A DNA stretch of 49,742 bases from contig JAJOKP010000072.1 in the NCBI GenBank assembly GCA_021129775.1, forward strand, positions 1 through 49,742. The letters are read 5' to 3'. Shown piece by piece: positions 8,925 to 19,110 of this stretch. A program made the translations under genes and the position numbers. Source of the stretch: Clostridiales bacterium (lineage in GTDB: Bacteria > Bacillota > Clostridia > Peptostreptococcales > NVVX01). How positions within the stretch are numbered: the first letter of the stretch is position 1; every line of letters begins with the position of its first letter. The notes under the pieces were generated by a model. That model was given only the letters and a program-made list of their open reading frames with translations. It made no database searches and was not told the origin of the DNA.

Positions 8925-9270
8925 AACTACCTCCTTCAATTCCAAGTAATTTGTTTGTTATATTTACAAAATTAGTCCATTCTTCTAGATAGTCACTAAC
9001 CTGACTTCTTCCCTCCCTCGTAATCTTATAGTACTTTCTGGCGATCTTCCTTTTTCCTTCTTCATGAAACATATAGCTTTCTATAAGACCACTATCCTCA
9101 AGTCTATATAATACTGGGTATAATGATCCTTCCTTAAGACTATAAAATCCATTGCTTTTTTTCTCAAGTTCTTGAATAATTTCGTATCCATACATTTCTT
9201 TTTTGTGTATTAAGCTTAATATAATGATCTCTAATGTTCCTTTTTTAAGTTGTTTTCTGATTTTTTCCAA
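8908..9270 (-). CDS. PadR-family transcriptional regulator
   Basis: 120 residues with the PadR winged helix: KGTLEIIILSLIHKKEMYGYEIIQELEKKSNGFYSLKEGSLYPVLYRLEDSGLIES (the family signature YGYEI and GSLYPVLYRLE), then the wing and a C-terminal dimerisation helix. It starts at TTG after GGAGGTG. The stop overlaps the HAAS gene start, so the two are translationally coupled, a common arrangement in which the HAAS partner relays an envelope signal. Confidence 0.9.
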   Translation of the reverse strand: MEKIRKQLKKGTLEIIILSLIHKKEMYGYEIIQELEKKSNGFYSLKEGSLYPVLYRLEDSGLIESYMFHEEGKRKIARKYYKITREGRSQVSDYLEEWTNFVNITNKLLGIEGGSYEQKL

Positions 9271-9382
9271 TAATTGTTTTCACCTCCTCATCAATACTTA
9301 GTACCACTAATTACATAGTATCACAAGTCAATTAGGACATCAAGGTTAAATGACAACAGAGATCAAAATATATTGCATAAGA

Positions 9383-9624
9383 GTTACTGTTCAGAGGCGA
9401 AATACGAGTCGAACGGGCTGAGTGAACGCCCTGAGTGAACGCCCGTCAGCATGTCACCCTGAGTGAACCCGTTCGATTCCGCTATGCTACACTCAGGGTA
9501 AACTCCGTGAGTCGAATGGGTCTCGAAAATAAGGTTTGGCAAAGGGGCAGACCCATTCGACTCGCAAAAGCTGGTCTCAGGGTGATACTGGGGGGGGATT
9601 AAACATTTAGCTCTGAACAGTGAC
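9383..9624. mobile_element. MITE-like palindromic element, copy 1
   Basis: A 242-bp non-coding element bounded by imperfect inverted repeats (GTTACTGTTCAGAGG at the left; reverse complement of the right end GTCACTGTTCAGAGC, 13 of 15 equal). Inside are a perfect 15-bp inverted repeat GAGTCGAATGGGTCT / AGACCCATTCGACTC (9509-9523 and 9549-9563) and several CCCTGAGTGAAC motifs. It is markedly richer in G+C than its surroundings. A related element with the same ends lies at 22994-23200. The ORF 9384-9677 lies mostly in this element and is not a gene. No transposase is present. Confidence 0.7.
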
Positions 9625-9730
9625 CAATACAGTATAAGCAAGCGATTTATGGAGTGATTTTGAGTTGACAAATACAAAAGAAAATAATTAGAGAATAAGG
9701 AGTCAGCAAATCAAACTGCAGAAATAAGAT

Positions 9731-9785
9731 GTATCAAAAAAATGTTCTGTTTTACCTTGACATGTGATACACTGTAGAAGAACAT
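9731..9785 (+). promoter_or_regulatory. BREX promoter region with interlocked inverted repeats
   Basis: TTGACA (9757-9762) is a consensus -35 box about 50 bases before brxA; the matching -10 is weak. Two inverted-repeat pairs are interleaved around it: GTATCA (9731) with TGATAC (9765), and ATGTTCT (9742) with AGAACAT (9779). Such pairs suggest operators for a dimeric repressor. Confidence 0.5.
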
Positions 9786-9812
9786 ACTGGATCTATTTTA
9801 GGAGCGTGACGA

Positions 9813-10409
9813 ATGATGAATCAAAAATACTCAGCAAGAATGGTTAAAAGCCCTACTTTTTTCAGAGAAATGATTGAGGTTGCAGGACTGAAATTACAAG
9901 GATTAGATGGGAAAACCCTCAGAAGCAAACTGATTAATGATAACATTCTTAAAATAACACCAGCGAGGAGAAATAAAGAAATTACTTCGGCTGTGCTAGT
10001 CAGAGTAGATGCTCTTACTTACGATGAACTTGTTTTGCTTGTGCATGGTTCCTTAAGTGATAAAAGGCAAATTACGATGGTATCTATTATGAAGACCGAA
10101 AGAATAGTCAGAGAGTTTATTAATGAGGTGTATGTTGATAAAATGGGATTTGGTCATACTGAGATTGAAGAAGCGGATTTGAATATTTTTTTTAGACGTA
10201 AAGCGGAAGAAGAAGCTGTGGCAAAATGGCAAGATGTAACAGTGAAGAAATTAAAGCAGGTACTTAAGAAAATTTTAAAAGAATTGGGATTTATAAAAAT
10301 AGACGGTAAGAGAATGGAGCTTGTTCCCCCTATCCCAACACGAGAGTTGTTAGAGGCGATCGAAAGTGAGAATGTGTCAATTAAGAGAGTTTTCGAAAGG
10401 GAGAGTTAG
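9813..10409 (+). CDS. brxA: BrxA (DUF1819), BREX component
   Basis: 198 residues matching the small helical DUF1819/BrxA proteins that open type 1 BREX operons. Recognisable stretches are the N-terminal YSARMVKSPTFFREMIEVAGL, the central TYDELVLLVHGSLSDKRQITMVSI and the basic C-terminal KKLKQVLKKILKELGFI. BrxA is a DNA-binding accessory protein of the complex. An AGGAG site lies 8 bases before ATG 9813; the second ATG three bases on is an equally possible start. It follows the promoter region at 9731-9785 and ends 2 bases before brxB. Confidence 0.9.
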   Translation: MMNQKYSARMVKSPTFFREMIEVAGLKLQGLDGKTLRSKLINDNILKITPARRNKEITSAVLVRVDALTYDELVLLVHGSLSDKRQITMVSIMKTERIVREFINEVYVDKMGFGHTEIEEADLNIFFRRKAEEEAVAKWQDVTVKKLKQVLKKILKELGFIKIDGKRMELVPPIPTRELLEAIESENVSIKRVFERES

Positions 10410-10411
10410 GA

Positions 10412-10987
10412 TTGAAACATATTTATGAAAGACTAGAGAAATTGCTAAATAGAATTAGAGATAAGAGTTTCCGTGAAAATAAAGGATTGGGGAATGAGGT
10501 GGGATTTCATATATTCGATTATGACCCTGAAGATGAATTGATTGTACGAGATAGAATTAAATATATTAAGAACCAAATAAAACATGAAGAATTTGAAATT
10601 CAAGAGTTTGATTTGCACAAAGTAATGTTAGAAATTCTTGATGAAAAAGGATTTCTTCCAAAAATATTAAAAACGGAAGAAAAAAAAGGGTCTGAAAAAA
10701 TAATTCCTCCAATTAGAAGAACCTTGAGATTTAACCAAAAAGATGACAAAATTGTTGCTCATATCAGAAGTAGAATTAATCAGAATGCTGTTGTGTTTTT
10801 GACTGGCATAGGCAGATCATGGCCAATAATTAGATCGCATTCCATACTAAATTCACTACATGTTGCTGTAGAGAAGGTACCAGTTATAATGTTTTTTCCA
10901 GGAACATATGATGGACAGACATTAGTGCTTTTTAACGAATTCAAGGATGATAATTACTATAGAGCATTTAAAATTATAGGGAGGTAA
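10412..10987 (+). CDS. brxB: BrxB (DUF1788), BREX component
   Basis: 191 residues of the DUF1788/BrxB family: N-terminal MKHIYERLEKLLNRIRDKSF, the central GFHIFDYDPEDELIVRDRI, then FLTGIGRSWPIIRSHSILNSLH and VPVIMFFPGTYDGQTLVLF near the C terminus, which is the best conserved part of the family. It starts at TTG 10412 with AGGGAGAG just upstream, within the end of brxA. BrxB is a structural component needed for methylation and defence in systems studied. It ends 6 bases before brxC. Confidence 0.9.
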   Translation: MKHIYERLEKLLNRIRDKSFRENKGLGNEVGFHIFDYDPEDELIVRDRIKYIKNQIKHEEFEIQEFDLHKVMLEILDEKGFLPKILKTEEKKGSEKIIPPIRRTLRFNQKDDKIVAHIRSRINQNAVVFLTGIGRSWPIIRSHSILNSLHVAVEKVPVIMFFPGTYDGQTLVLFNEFKDDNYYRAFKIIGR

Positions 10988-10993
10988 TGTGAT

Positions 10994-13900
10994 ATGAGAT
11001 TAGGAGACTTGTTTCACAGACCCATTGATCGTGACATCAAGGGGGTTATAAAAATTGGGCAAAAAGACGACGAAAATGTTATACAGGAGCTTGGAGAATA
11101 TGTTGTTACAAGAGAACTAAAAACACACATACACAAATTTTTTGCATCATACAAAAAAGGATTAGATGGTCATACCGATAAAATGGGAGTTTGGATATCT
11201 GGGTTTTTTGGATCAGGCAAGTCACATTTCTTGAAAGTATTATCATATATATTAGACAGTAAAGAAGTAAATGGTATGAAAGCTATAGAATACTTTAGAG
11301 ATAAAATAGATGATAGTATTTTACTTAGCGATATGATAAGAGCTAGTGAGATAGACTCTGATGTTATTCTTTTTAACATCGACTCTAAAGCTGATTCTGA
11401 TTCTAAATTTAACAAAGAAGCGATTGTAAAAGTATTTAATAAAGTATTTAACGATTATCTAGGTTATTGCGGAAGCATCCCTTGGTTAGCGGAACTAGAG
11501 AAAAAAATGGACCGCGATGGTGTTTATGAAGCCTTCAAAAATAAATTTGTTGAAATAAATGGTGAAGCATGGGTATCAGCTAGAAATGATTTCTTTTTTA
11601 TAGAAGATGAGTTCGTTGAGTGTTATTCATCAGTAGCTAATATAAGCGAAGATGCAGCTCGTAAATGGTTTAATAAAGCTGAAGACCACTATACAATTAG
11701 TATTGAGAAGTTTGCAAACTCAGTTAAACAGCATATAGAAGCTAAAGCAAAGCAACACCAAGTAATTTTCTTAGTGGATGAAATTGGGCAATATATAGGT
11801 GATAGTACAAGCTTAATGCTTAACTTGCAAACAGTTGCTGAAAACCTTGGAACAATGTGCGGTGGGAAAGCATGGATAATCGTTACTTCGCAGCAAGATA
11901 TTGATTCTGTAGTCAAAATAAAAGGTCCAAGTTTCTCTAAAATTCAAGGGCGTTTCGATACACATCTTAATATGTCATCTGCAAATGTTGATGAAGTTAT
12001 TAAAATGAGATTATTAAGGAAAAATGAATCTAATGGAGCTACAGATACACTAAAAATAAAATATCAGGACAATGAGTCCATTATAAAGAACCTATTAATA
12101 TTTTCGGCTAAGACACCTGAAATGAAAAAGTTTAAATCAGCAGAAGAATATGCCGAAATATATCCCTATATACCTTATCAGTTTGCACTATTGCAATCAG
12201 TTTTCAATTCAATAAGAACACATGGAGCTAGTGGTAAACATTTGGCTGAGGGGGAGAGGTCTCTACTATCTGCATTCCAAGAATCTGCAATTAGATACAA
12301 AGACAGTGAGTTAGACTTTATAATGCCTTTTTATGCTTTTTATCAAACGATTGAATCTTTTTTAGATCATGATATTAACATAGTTATGCAAAGGGCGATT
12401 GATAATGACACTTTAAATGCGTTTGATGTAAATGTGCTAAAACTGTTATTTCTTATTAAGTACCTAGGAGAAAAAATGCCTCCTAACTTAGAAAATATTT
12501 CTACGTTAATGGTTGATAGTATTAAAGTTGACAAATTGGATTTGACGAGTAAAGTCAAAGAATCTCTTGAAAGATTATATAAACAAGCATTAATTCAGAA
12601 GAACGGTGATTCGTTTATTTTCCTAACTAATGCAGAACAAGATATTAATAGTGATATCCAAAACATAACAGTCGAGTATTCTGAGGTCATCAAAAGCATT
12701 TCATCTGTTATATTTGATAGCATTTTAAATGCTGATAACAGATACGCTTATAATAAAGAGCATATTTTTACTTACAACCATAAATTTGATCATGATTTTT
12801 ATTCATCACAAAAAGGTGAGTTGACTCTGCATATAGTGTCGCCTGCGTTTAGCGGTACTGATGACGATGAGAATATGTTGAAGATGCTTTCATTACAAGA
12901 CAGTAGCGTGATTTTTAAGTTGCCTGAAGTGATGAGTTATTTTGAAGAGATGGAAATTGCTATGAAGATAGAAACTTATTTGCGCAGAAATATATCAAAA
13001 ACTAGAATACCTGAAGTAGAAAGAATAAAAATTACGAAAAGTGAAGAAATCACGACTAGGAAGGAACGTGCAGCTGATTATTTAGTCAGTTCTCTAGAAA
13101 AAGCAAAAGTATATGTTTTCGGGCGTAGAGTTGAAGTTAATGAAAAGTCTCCACTATTAAGAATTGATGATGCGTTTAAAACATTGGTTGAAGCCAAGTA
13201 CAGTAAAATTAACATTTTAAAACCTTTTGTTTCAAGTAGCGGAGCAAAAGCTAGGTATGGAGAAATTTTAAGAGAGAAAAAAATGCTTTTAGAAGATGAT
13301 AATATTTCTGGCACTGAAGCATATAACGAGGTTTTCTCATATATTGAAAATATGCATAAAATGCACCATCCATTAACAGTAAAATCAATAGTTAATAAAT
13401 ATGGTAGAGATCCTTATCACTGGAGAAGTGAAGATTTAAAAGGATTGGTACTCTATATGGTTAATTATCAAGCAATAAATTTAGCCTATGCTAGCGAATT
13501 TATAGATAAGAATGATGCAGATAAAATTGTAGACTTAATTAGTAAAGACAGCAATTTAGATAGTATAAAAATAAAATTAAAAATAAAACCAGACAGAGAG
13601 CTGTTAAAAAAAGCAAAAGAAATTATTGAGAAAGGATTTATTAATGTATATTTATCTCCAAAAGAAGCACAGCTAAAAGATGATGTAACGACGATTTTAA
13701 AGAATGAGCTAAGAGGCTACAATGCAGGTGGTGAGGAAGCAAATATTGAAGGCTATTTGAGACAATATAAAAAAGAATCTAACTATCCTTATCCAGGCAA
13801 ACAAGTTCTTTTAGTTGGCAAAGAAGTTATTGAGAGAATTCTCAACATTAAAGAGGAAGTTAATTTCTTTAAAGCGATAAAAGCTGCCGAAGATGATTTG

Positions 13901-14602
13901 TTAGATTACGCAGAAGACGTAGAAGATGTTAAAGAATTCTTTAAGAATAAGAGAAAAATATTTGACGAAGCGCTTGTTCAAATTGATAATTTTAAGCAGA
14001 GTGAAACTTATGTAACAGACACAGATGCTATCAATACAATTGAGGAAATGATAGAAATAGTATCAAGACAAAAGCCTTATAGTGAGATATATAAACTTCC
14101 AGAGCTTAGAATGAGGTTTATTAATATTTTTGTTGAGCTTCTAGAAAAAAAGAGTGAACTTGTTAAAGGCACTGTCGAAAGCAATAGAGAATCAGTTGTA
14201 AATTACCTAGAGAATTCATCTTTATCTGAAAAAGGAAAGAATGACATAAAAAATGTGATCGTAAATAAATTCAAAAAATTATTAGATGAATTAAAATCTT
14301 CCAAGCTATTTAAAGATGTGATTTTTAAGAAGGATGAAGCCAGTGTTGCAAAAGAGCTTCTAATAAAGCAAATTGACAGAAAGATTATTGAGGAAAGGCC
14401 TATTGCAAAAGAGCTTCCAAGTGGATATAAAGCAAATATCGAAGCAAAACCAAAGAAAAGAAATATAAATATCAACCTTACAAATTATTCAAAGACCTTT
14501 AAGGATATTGAGTCGAAAATCGATCTTGATGATGTAGTTAATAAGTTCAGAGAACTATTAGAAAAAGAGCTTAAAGAAGATACAGTAATTAAATTTTATT
14601 AG
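10994..14602 (+). CDS. brxC: BrxC, large P-loop ATPase of BREX
   Basis: 1202 residues, the normal size for BrxC/PglY. A Walker A motif GFFGSGKS lies at residues 70-77 and a Walker B-like VIFLVDEIGQYIG near 260. The conserved SARKPEMKKFKS-type region (here FSAKTPEMKKFKSAEEYAEIYPYIPYQFALLQ) follows near 370. The C-terminal half is helical and charged, with predicted coiled coils. BrxC is a DUF499-like AAA ATPase thought to assemble on DNA with BrxB, PglZ and PglX. GGGAGG precedes ATG 10994. No frame damage is seen over 3.6 kb. Confidence 0.93.
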   Translation: MRLGDLFHRPIDRDIKGVIKIGQKDDENVIQELGEYVVTRELKTHIHKFFASYKKGLDGHTDKMGVWISGFFGSGKSHFLKVLSYILDSKEVNGMKAIEYFRDKIDDSILLSDMIRASEIDSDVILFNIDSKADSDSKFNKEAIVKVFNKVFNDYLGYCGSIPWLAELEKKMDRDGVYEAFKNKFVEINGEAWVSARNDFFFIEDEFVECYSSVANISEDAARKWFNKAEDHYTISIEKFANSVKQHIEAKAKQHQVIFLVDEIGQYIGDSTSLMLNLQTVAENLGTMCGGKAWIIVTSQQDIDSVVKIKGPSFSKIQGRFDTHLNMSSANVDEVIKMRLLRKNESNGATDTLKIKYQDNESIIKNLLIFSAKTPEMKKFKSAEEYAEIYPYIPYQFALLQSVFNSIRTHGASGKHLAEGERSLLSAFQESAIRYKDSELDFIMPFYAFYQTIESFLDHDINIVMQRAIDNDTLNAFDVNVLKLLFLIKYLGEKMPPNLENISTLMVDSIKVDKLDLTSKVKESLERLYKQALIQKNGDSFIFLTNAEQDINSDIQNITVEYSEVIKSISSVIFDSILNADNRYAYNKEHIFTYNHKFDHDFYSSQKGELTLHIVSPAFSGTDDDENMLKMLSLQDSSVIFKLPEVMSYFEEMEIAMKIETYLRRNISKTRIPEVERIKITKSEEITTRKERAADYLVSSLEKAKVYVFGRRVEVNEKSPLLRIDDAFKTLVEAKYSKINILKPFVSSSGAKARYGEILREKKMLLEDDNISGTEAYNEVFSYIENMHKMHHPLTVKSIVNKYGRDPYHWRSEDLKGLVLYMVNYQAINLAYASEFIDKNDADKIVDLISKDSNLDSIKIKLKIKPDRELLKKAKEIIEKGFINVYLSPKEAQLKDDVTTILKNELRGYNAGGEEANIEGYLRQYKKESNYPYPGKQVLLVGKEVIERILNIKEEVNFFKAIKAAEDDLLDYAEDVEDVKEFFKNKRKIFDEALVQIDNFKQSETYVTDTDAINTIEEMIEIVSRQKPYSEIYKLPELRMRFINIFVELLEKKSELVKGTVESNRESVVNYLENSSLSEKGKNDIKNVIVNKFKKLLDELKSSKLFKDVIFKKDEASVAKELLIKQIDRKIIEERPIAKELPSGYKANIEAKPKKRNININLTNYSKTFKDIESKIDLDDVVNKFRELLEKELKEDTVIKFY

Positions 14603-14668
14603 AAACATAGTGGGTGAGAGAATAAAATAATAACTACTTAAACTAAACCTTTATGATTGGAGCTTGCA

Positions 14669-15562
14669 ATGAAAGATAAAATATTAAAAGCTAAAATGAA
14701 TGTCAACGGTAATGTTGTGTCTGTTATTTCTTGCGGATTAGACTAAGATGACTATATTTCAATTACTGATATTGCGAAATATAAAAATAGTGAGTTTCCA
14801 AGAGATGTGATTAAGAATTGGATGAGAAATAGAAATACCATCGAATTTTTAGGGTTGTGGGAGCAACTAAATAATGGAAGCTTTAAACAGGTCGAATTCG
14901 ACCTGTTTAGAAATGAATCGGGGGTAAATTCTTTTGTATTAACACCAAAGAAATGGACAGAAGAAACAAACGCAATCGGCTTAATATCAAAAGCGGGAAG
15001 ATATGGAGGTACTTACGCTCATAAAGATATTGCCTTTGAATTTGCTTCTTGGATATCAGCAGAATTTAAACTATATATTATAAAAGAATACCAGCGATTA
15101 AAAAGTGATGAAAATAGCAAGTTATCATTAAATTGGAATCTCAATAGAATACTTAGTAAAATTAATTATAGAATTCATACAGGTGCTATCAAAGACTACT
15201 TAATTCCAAAGGATATTTCTAAATACAAAAGGGGATTTACTTATGCTTCGGAAGCGGATCTTTTAAATGTTGCACTTTTTGGTATGACTGCAAAAGAATG
15301 GCGAGAAACTAATAAAGAAAAACAAGGTAATATAAGAGATGATGCTACAATTGAGCAGTTAATTGTACTAAGCAACTTAGAAAGCTATAATGCACAACTT
15401 ATTGGTCAAGATATAAATCAATCTGAAAGATTGACAATGCTTAATAAGATGGCACAGACTCAAATGATTTCATTACTAAAAAATAAGAGTGTTAAGCAAT
15501 TAAGCACTGAAAGTCCTACGGGTAATTTATTAATCCCAAAAGGAGATGCAAAAGATGAATAA
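14669..15562 (+). pseudogene. KilA-N domain protein inside BREX operon, with premature stop
   Basis: The frame opens at ATG 14669 (TTGGAG upstream) and reads the start of a KilA-N domain, then meets TAA at 14744-14746 where relatives have an acidic residue (GLD-stop-DDYISITDIAKYKN). It then continues to 15562 with the rest of the domain: VIKNWMRNRNTIEFLGLWEQLNN, RYGGTYAHKDIAFEFASWISAEFKLYIIKEYQRLK. The C-terminal 110 residues are a helical region. KilA-N domains bind DNA and occur in phage and host proteins. A GTG at 14807 (ORF-track start) could restart translation but would lose about a third of the domain. The end overlaps pglX by 8 bases, so translation through it may matter for pglX expression. 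Confidence 0.8.
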
Positions 15563-18500
15563 AACAGCAATCAAAGGGTTTTCAATCCGTGCTCGCAGAA
15601 AACTTATAGAAGACATAACGCAAAAAGCATTTTTTCTAGGTGTATATAGTACGGGGAAGCATGATGAAATCGAAGAGTTTGAAGGCGGGTTTAAAGTAAA
15701 GAATACGACTAATCAAATGCTATATTCAAAAGAACTTAAATCACATAGAGATAAACTAATTTCAGAAATAAGTAAAAAGGGATTTGAACAAGTAATAGAA
15801 GAAGTTGCTTACACATGGTTTAACCGTATTATTGCTATTAGGTTCATGGAAATAAATGAATATCTTCCCATCAAAGTGCGAATTTTATCTTCAAAAACTG
15901 AAGGGAAAAAAGAGCCAGACGTACTCACAAATACTTATGATTATGTTGAAGATTTAAAGCTAGACAAAGAGAAAATTTTTGAGTTAAAAGAAGCTCATAA
16001 GGATGAGGCGTTATTCAAATATATATTTGTGAAAAAATGTAATGCTTTAGGCAAATTGATGCCACAAGTTTTCGAGAAAATAGGTGATTTTGCAGAACTC
16101 CTTTTGCCAGATCAACTATTGTCGTCGGGATCAGTTATTCGTGATTTAGTAGAATCAATCGAAGAAGAGGACTTCAAAGAAGAAGTAGAGATTATTGGTT
16201 GGATGTACCAGTACTATATTTCTGAAAAGAAGGAAGAAATTACGGATGGGCTAAAGAAAAAAAAGAAAGTAAATAAAGAAGACATTCCTGCTGCTACACA
16301 ACTTTTTACTCCAAAATGGATTGTAAAATATATGGTACAAAACTCTTTGGGAGAATTATGGATTAAAAAAACAGGTGAAATGGATTTGAAAAACAGCATG
16401 GACTATTATATTTCTCCTAGTGAGGTTCAGAATCTTTCTAAAAATATTGAAGCAAGCAATTTGTCGCCTGAGGATATAACCTTCTTAGATCCATCTATGG
16501 GGAGTGGGCATATTCTTGTGTATGCATTTGATCTTTTATATGAGATTTATTTGCATAGAGGCTATGCTGAGGAAAACATATCAAAGCTAATTCTGGAGAA
16601 AAATCTATATGGATTAGATATAGATGAACGCGCAGCCCAACTAGCATCATTTGCTCTATTAATGAAAGGAAGAAGCAAAAGCAGGAAGTTTTTTATGAAA
16701 AGCACAAAGCTAAATATTAGTGCTTTCAAAGATACTAACAAATTAGATGATAATGCTAAAATGTTTATTAGAAACAAGGTTAGCGTTAATAATTGTGATG
16801 AGTTTTTAGAAGCAATAGAGTATTTGTATACTAGGCTTGGGAACTCTCTAGAATATGGATCCATTTTAGAGATTAAAGATATAGATTTTGATATACTAGA
16901 AGATGCCTTAATTCAAATCTTAAACCTTGAGGACATTGAGCTTGTTGATTATATAAGTTTTAATTTTTTAAGAAGAACATTGCCTGATTTGATAAAACTA
17001 GCTAAAATATTGAGTAATAAGTATGATGTGGTGGTAACTAATCCCCCATACATAGGATTAAGAAAATTAAATTTGACATTGAAAAATTATGTTGAAAGTG
17101 AGTATAAAGACTTTAAGTACGATTTATTTTCAGTTTTTATTAAACGGAATTTTGAATTTTGTAAAAAAGATGGGTATTTGGGACTTATGACTCCTAATGT
17201 ATGGCAATTCATATCTTCATATGAAAAACTCAGGAATTTTATACTTACGAATACAAGAATAACAAGTCTTATTCAGCTAGAAGAAGATGGGTTCAAAGAT
17301 GCTTCGGTCTCAATCAGTACTTTTATATTGAAAAAATCGCTAAAAGATAAAAAGGCTATCTTTATTAAAATGGATGACTCTAAATTTGATGGCGCACAAG
17401 AAGATAAAATAAAAAATATACTTGACGGGAGTTTACCAGGAAGATATGAAGTATCGAAAGAAATATTCTATGGTATTCCATATAACAAAATAGCTTTCTG
17501 GGCAACTAATGATACACTAAGAACGTTCAAAGAAGGGGTACCGTTAGAGGATATTGCAAAACCAAGACAAGGCATGGCTACATCAGATAATAGTCGATTT
17601 CTTAGAAGTTGGTTTGAAATTGATTTTGAGAAAATTAGTTTTGAGTCTGATGGTGTAAGTAGTAATAATCATTGGGTTCCCTATAATAAAGGTGGGGGAT
17701 ATCGAAAATGGTTTGGTAATAATGAAACAGTAATTATTTGGAGTAATCAAGGACGTGAGGTAAAAGATTACGCACGTGAACTTTATGGAAGTTATACTAG
17801 ATCAATAAAAAATGAAGAATTCTATTTCAAATCAGGTATTACCTACTCATTTATTGGGAAAGAAATAGGTCCTAGATATACTGAAGCGGGATTTGTGTTT
17901 GATGTTGCTGGTTCATTTATATTTATTAATAACGAGAGAAAAATGAATTACGTTATGGGGCTACTTGCATCTAATTTGGCAAAATACTATATGAACATGT
18001 TAAATCCTACAATTAATATCCAGGTTGGAGATTTAAAAAAAATTCCTGTAATTATTACTAAGGATAGTGAAAAAGTAGATTTAATAAACAAAATGGCAAA
18101 TGAGAATGTAGAACTGTCAAGAAATAATTGGGATATGTATGAAGTTTCCTGGGACTTTACAAAACATCCGTTTATGTTGTTTGCTGATGAAAGTATGTTA
18201 TTTAGTAAAGTGTATGACAATTGGTTTAATCGAAACAAACATAATTTCGATTGTCTTAAGAGAAATGAAGAAAAACTGAATGAAATCTATATAAATATAT
18301 ATGGACTAGATAATGAATTGACAACTGAAGTAGATACAAGAGATATAACTATTACAATTGCCGATTTGAAAGCTGACATGAAATCTTTTATTTCATATTC
18401 ATTAGGCTGTATATTTGGTCGCTATTCATTAGATCACGAAGGTTTAATATTCGCTGGTGGGCAATTCGATTCAACGAAATACTCTAAATTCAAACCAACA

Positions 18501-19106
18501 GCAGATAACATACTGCTAATATCAGAAGAAGATTATTTTGAAAATGACATAGTCCATAGATTTATTGAATTTATAAAAGCAACTTTTAGTGAAAAAACTC
18601 TAGAAGAAAATCTTAAATATATTGCAAGTGTATTAAATCCCAAAGCTAGTGTGACTGCAAGACAGGTCATTAGAGCTTACTTTGTTAAGAATTTCTATAA
18701 AGATCATTTAAAAACATATAAAAAACGTCCTATTTATTGGATGATAGATAGTGGAAAGCAAAATGGTATTAAAGCACTATTTTATTTGCACCGCTATGAT
18801 AAATCTACTATTGCAAGATTTAGAACTGATTATCTTCATGAGATACAAAGTGCTTATGAAAACGATATAGAGTTAACGTCTGATAGTATGGATGCTAAAG
18901 ATAAGAAAAAAGTAGATGTACTTAAGAAAAAAATAATAGAAGTAACTGAGTTTGATAAAATAGTCGCACATATTGCAAATCAGCAAATAGAAATAGATCT
19001 TGATGATGGTGTTGAACATAACTATGAATTATTTCAAGGTGTAGAAGTGCCGCTAGGTGATGGACAAAAACCAGTAAAAGCTAATCTTCTTGCTAAAAGG
19101 AAGTGA
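15555..19106 (+). CDS. pglX: PglX, BREX adenine-specific DNA methyltransferase
   Basis: 1183 residues. SAM-binding motif I DPSMGSGHILVYAFDLL lies near residue 312 and the catalytic N6-adenine motif NPPY near residue 495. The N-terminal helical part (IIAIRFMEINEYLP, near residue 90) and the C-terminal target-recognition region (residues 600-1000) are both present. AAGGAG lies 9 bases before ATG 15555 but directly abuts the ORF-track start at 15546, so 15555 is preferred. The gene overlaps the KilA-N gene by 8 bases and pglZ follows within 5 bases. PglX marks self DNA for the system and is required for defence. Confidence 0.95.
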   Translation: MNKTAIKGFSIRARRKLIEDITQKAFFLGVYSTGKHDEIEEFEGGFKVKNTTNQMLYSKELKSHRDKLISEISKKGFEQVIEEVAYTWFNRIIAIRFMEINEYLPIKVRILSSKTEGKKEPDVLTNTYDYVEDLKLDKEKIFELKEAHKDEALFKYIFVKKCNALGKLMPQVFEKIGDFAELLLPDQLLSSGSVIRDLVESIEEEDFKEEVEIIGWMYQYYISEKKEEITDGLKKKKKVNKEDIPAATQLFTPKWIVKYMVQNSLGELWIKKTGEMDLKNSMDYYISPSEVQNLSKNIEASNLSPEDITFLDPSMGSGHILVYAFDLLYEIYLHRGYAEENISKLILEKNLYGLDIDERAAQLASFALLMKGRSKSRKFFMKSTKLNISAFKDTNKLDDNAKMFIRNKVSVNNCDEFLEAIEYLYTRLGNSLEYGSILEIKDIDFDILEDALIQILNLEDIELVDYISFNFLRRTLPDLIKLAKILSNKYDVVVTNPPYIGLRKLNLTLKNYVESEYKDFKYDLFSVFIKRNFEFCKKDGYLGLMTPNVWQFISSYEKLRNFILTNTRITSLIQLEEDGFKDASVSISTFILKKSLKDKKAIFIKMDDSKFDGAQEDKIKNILDGSLPGRYEVSKEIFYGIPYNKIAFWATNDTLRTFKEGVPLEDIAKPRQGMATSDNSRFLRSWFEIDFEKISFESDGVSSNNHWVPYNKGGGYRKWFGNNETVIIWSNQGREVKDYARELYGSYTRSIKNEEFYFKSGITYSFIGKEIGPRYTEAGFVFDVAGSFIFINNERKMNYVMGLLASNLAKYYMNMLNPTINIQVGDLKKIPVIITKDSEKVDLINKMANENVELSRNNWDMYEVSWDFTKHPFMLFADESMLFSKVYDNWFNRNKHNFDCLKRNEEKLNEIYINIYGLDNELTTEVDTRDITITIADLKADMKSFISYSLGCIFGRYSLDHEGLIFAGGQFDSTKYSKFKPTADNILLISEEDYFENDIVHRFIEFIKATFSEKTLEENLKYIASVLNPKASVTARQVIRAYFVKNFYKDHLKTYKKRPIYWMIDSGKQNGIKALFYLHRYDKSTIARFRTDYLHEIQSAYENDIELTSDSMDAKDKKKVDVLKKKIIEVTEFDKIVAHIANQQIEIDLDDGVEHNYELFQGVEVPLGDGQKPVKANLLAKRK

Positions 19107-19110
19107 TCAA

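Noticed and set aside
9384-9677. ORF of 97 aa on the minus strand
   Set aside because: It lies mostly inside the MITE-like repeat, has a skewed composition (many His, Pro, Ser) and no ribosome site.
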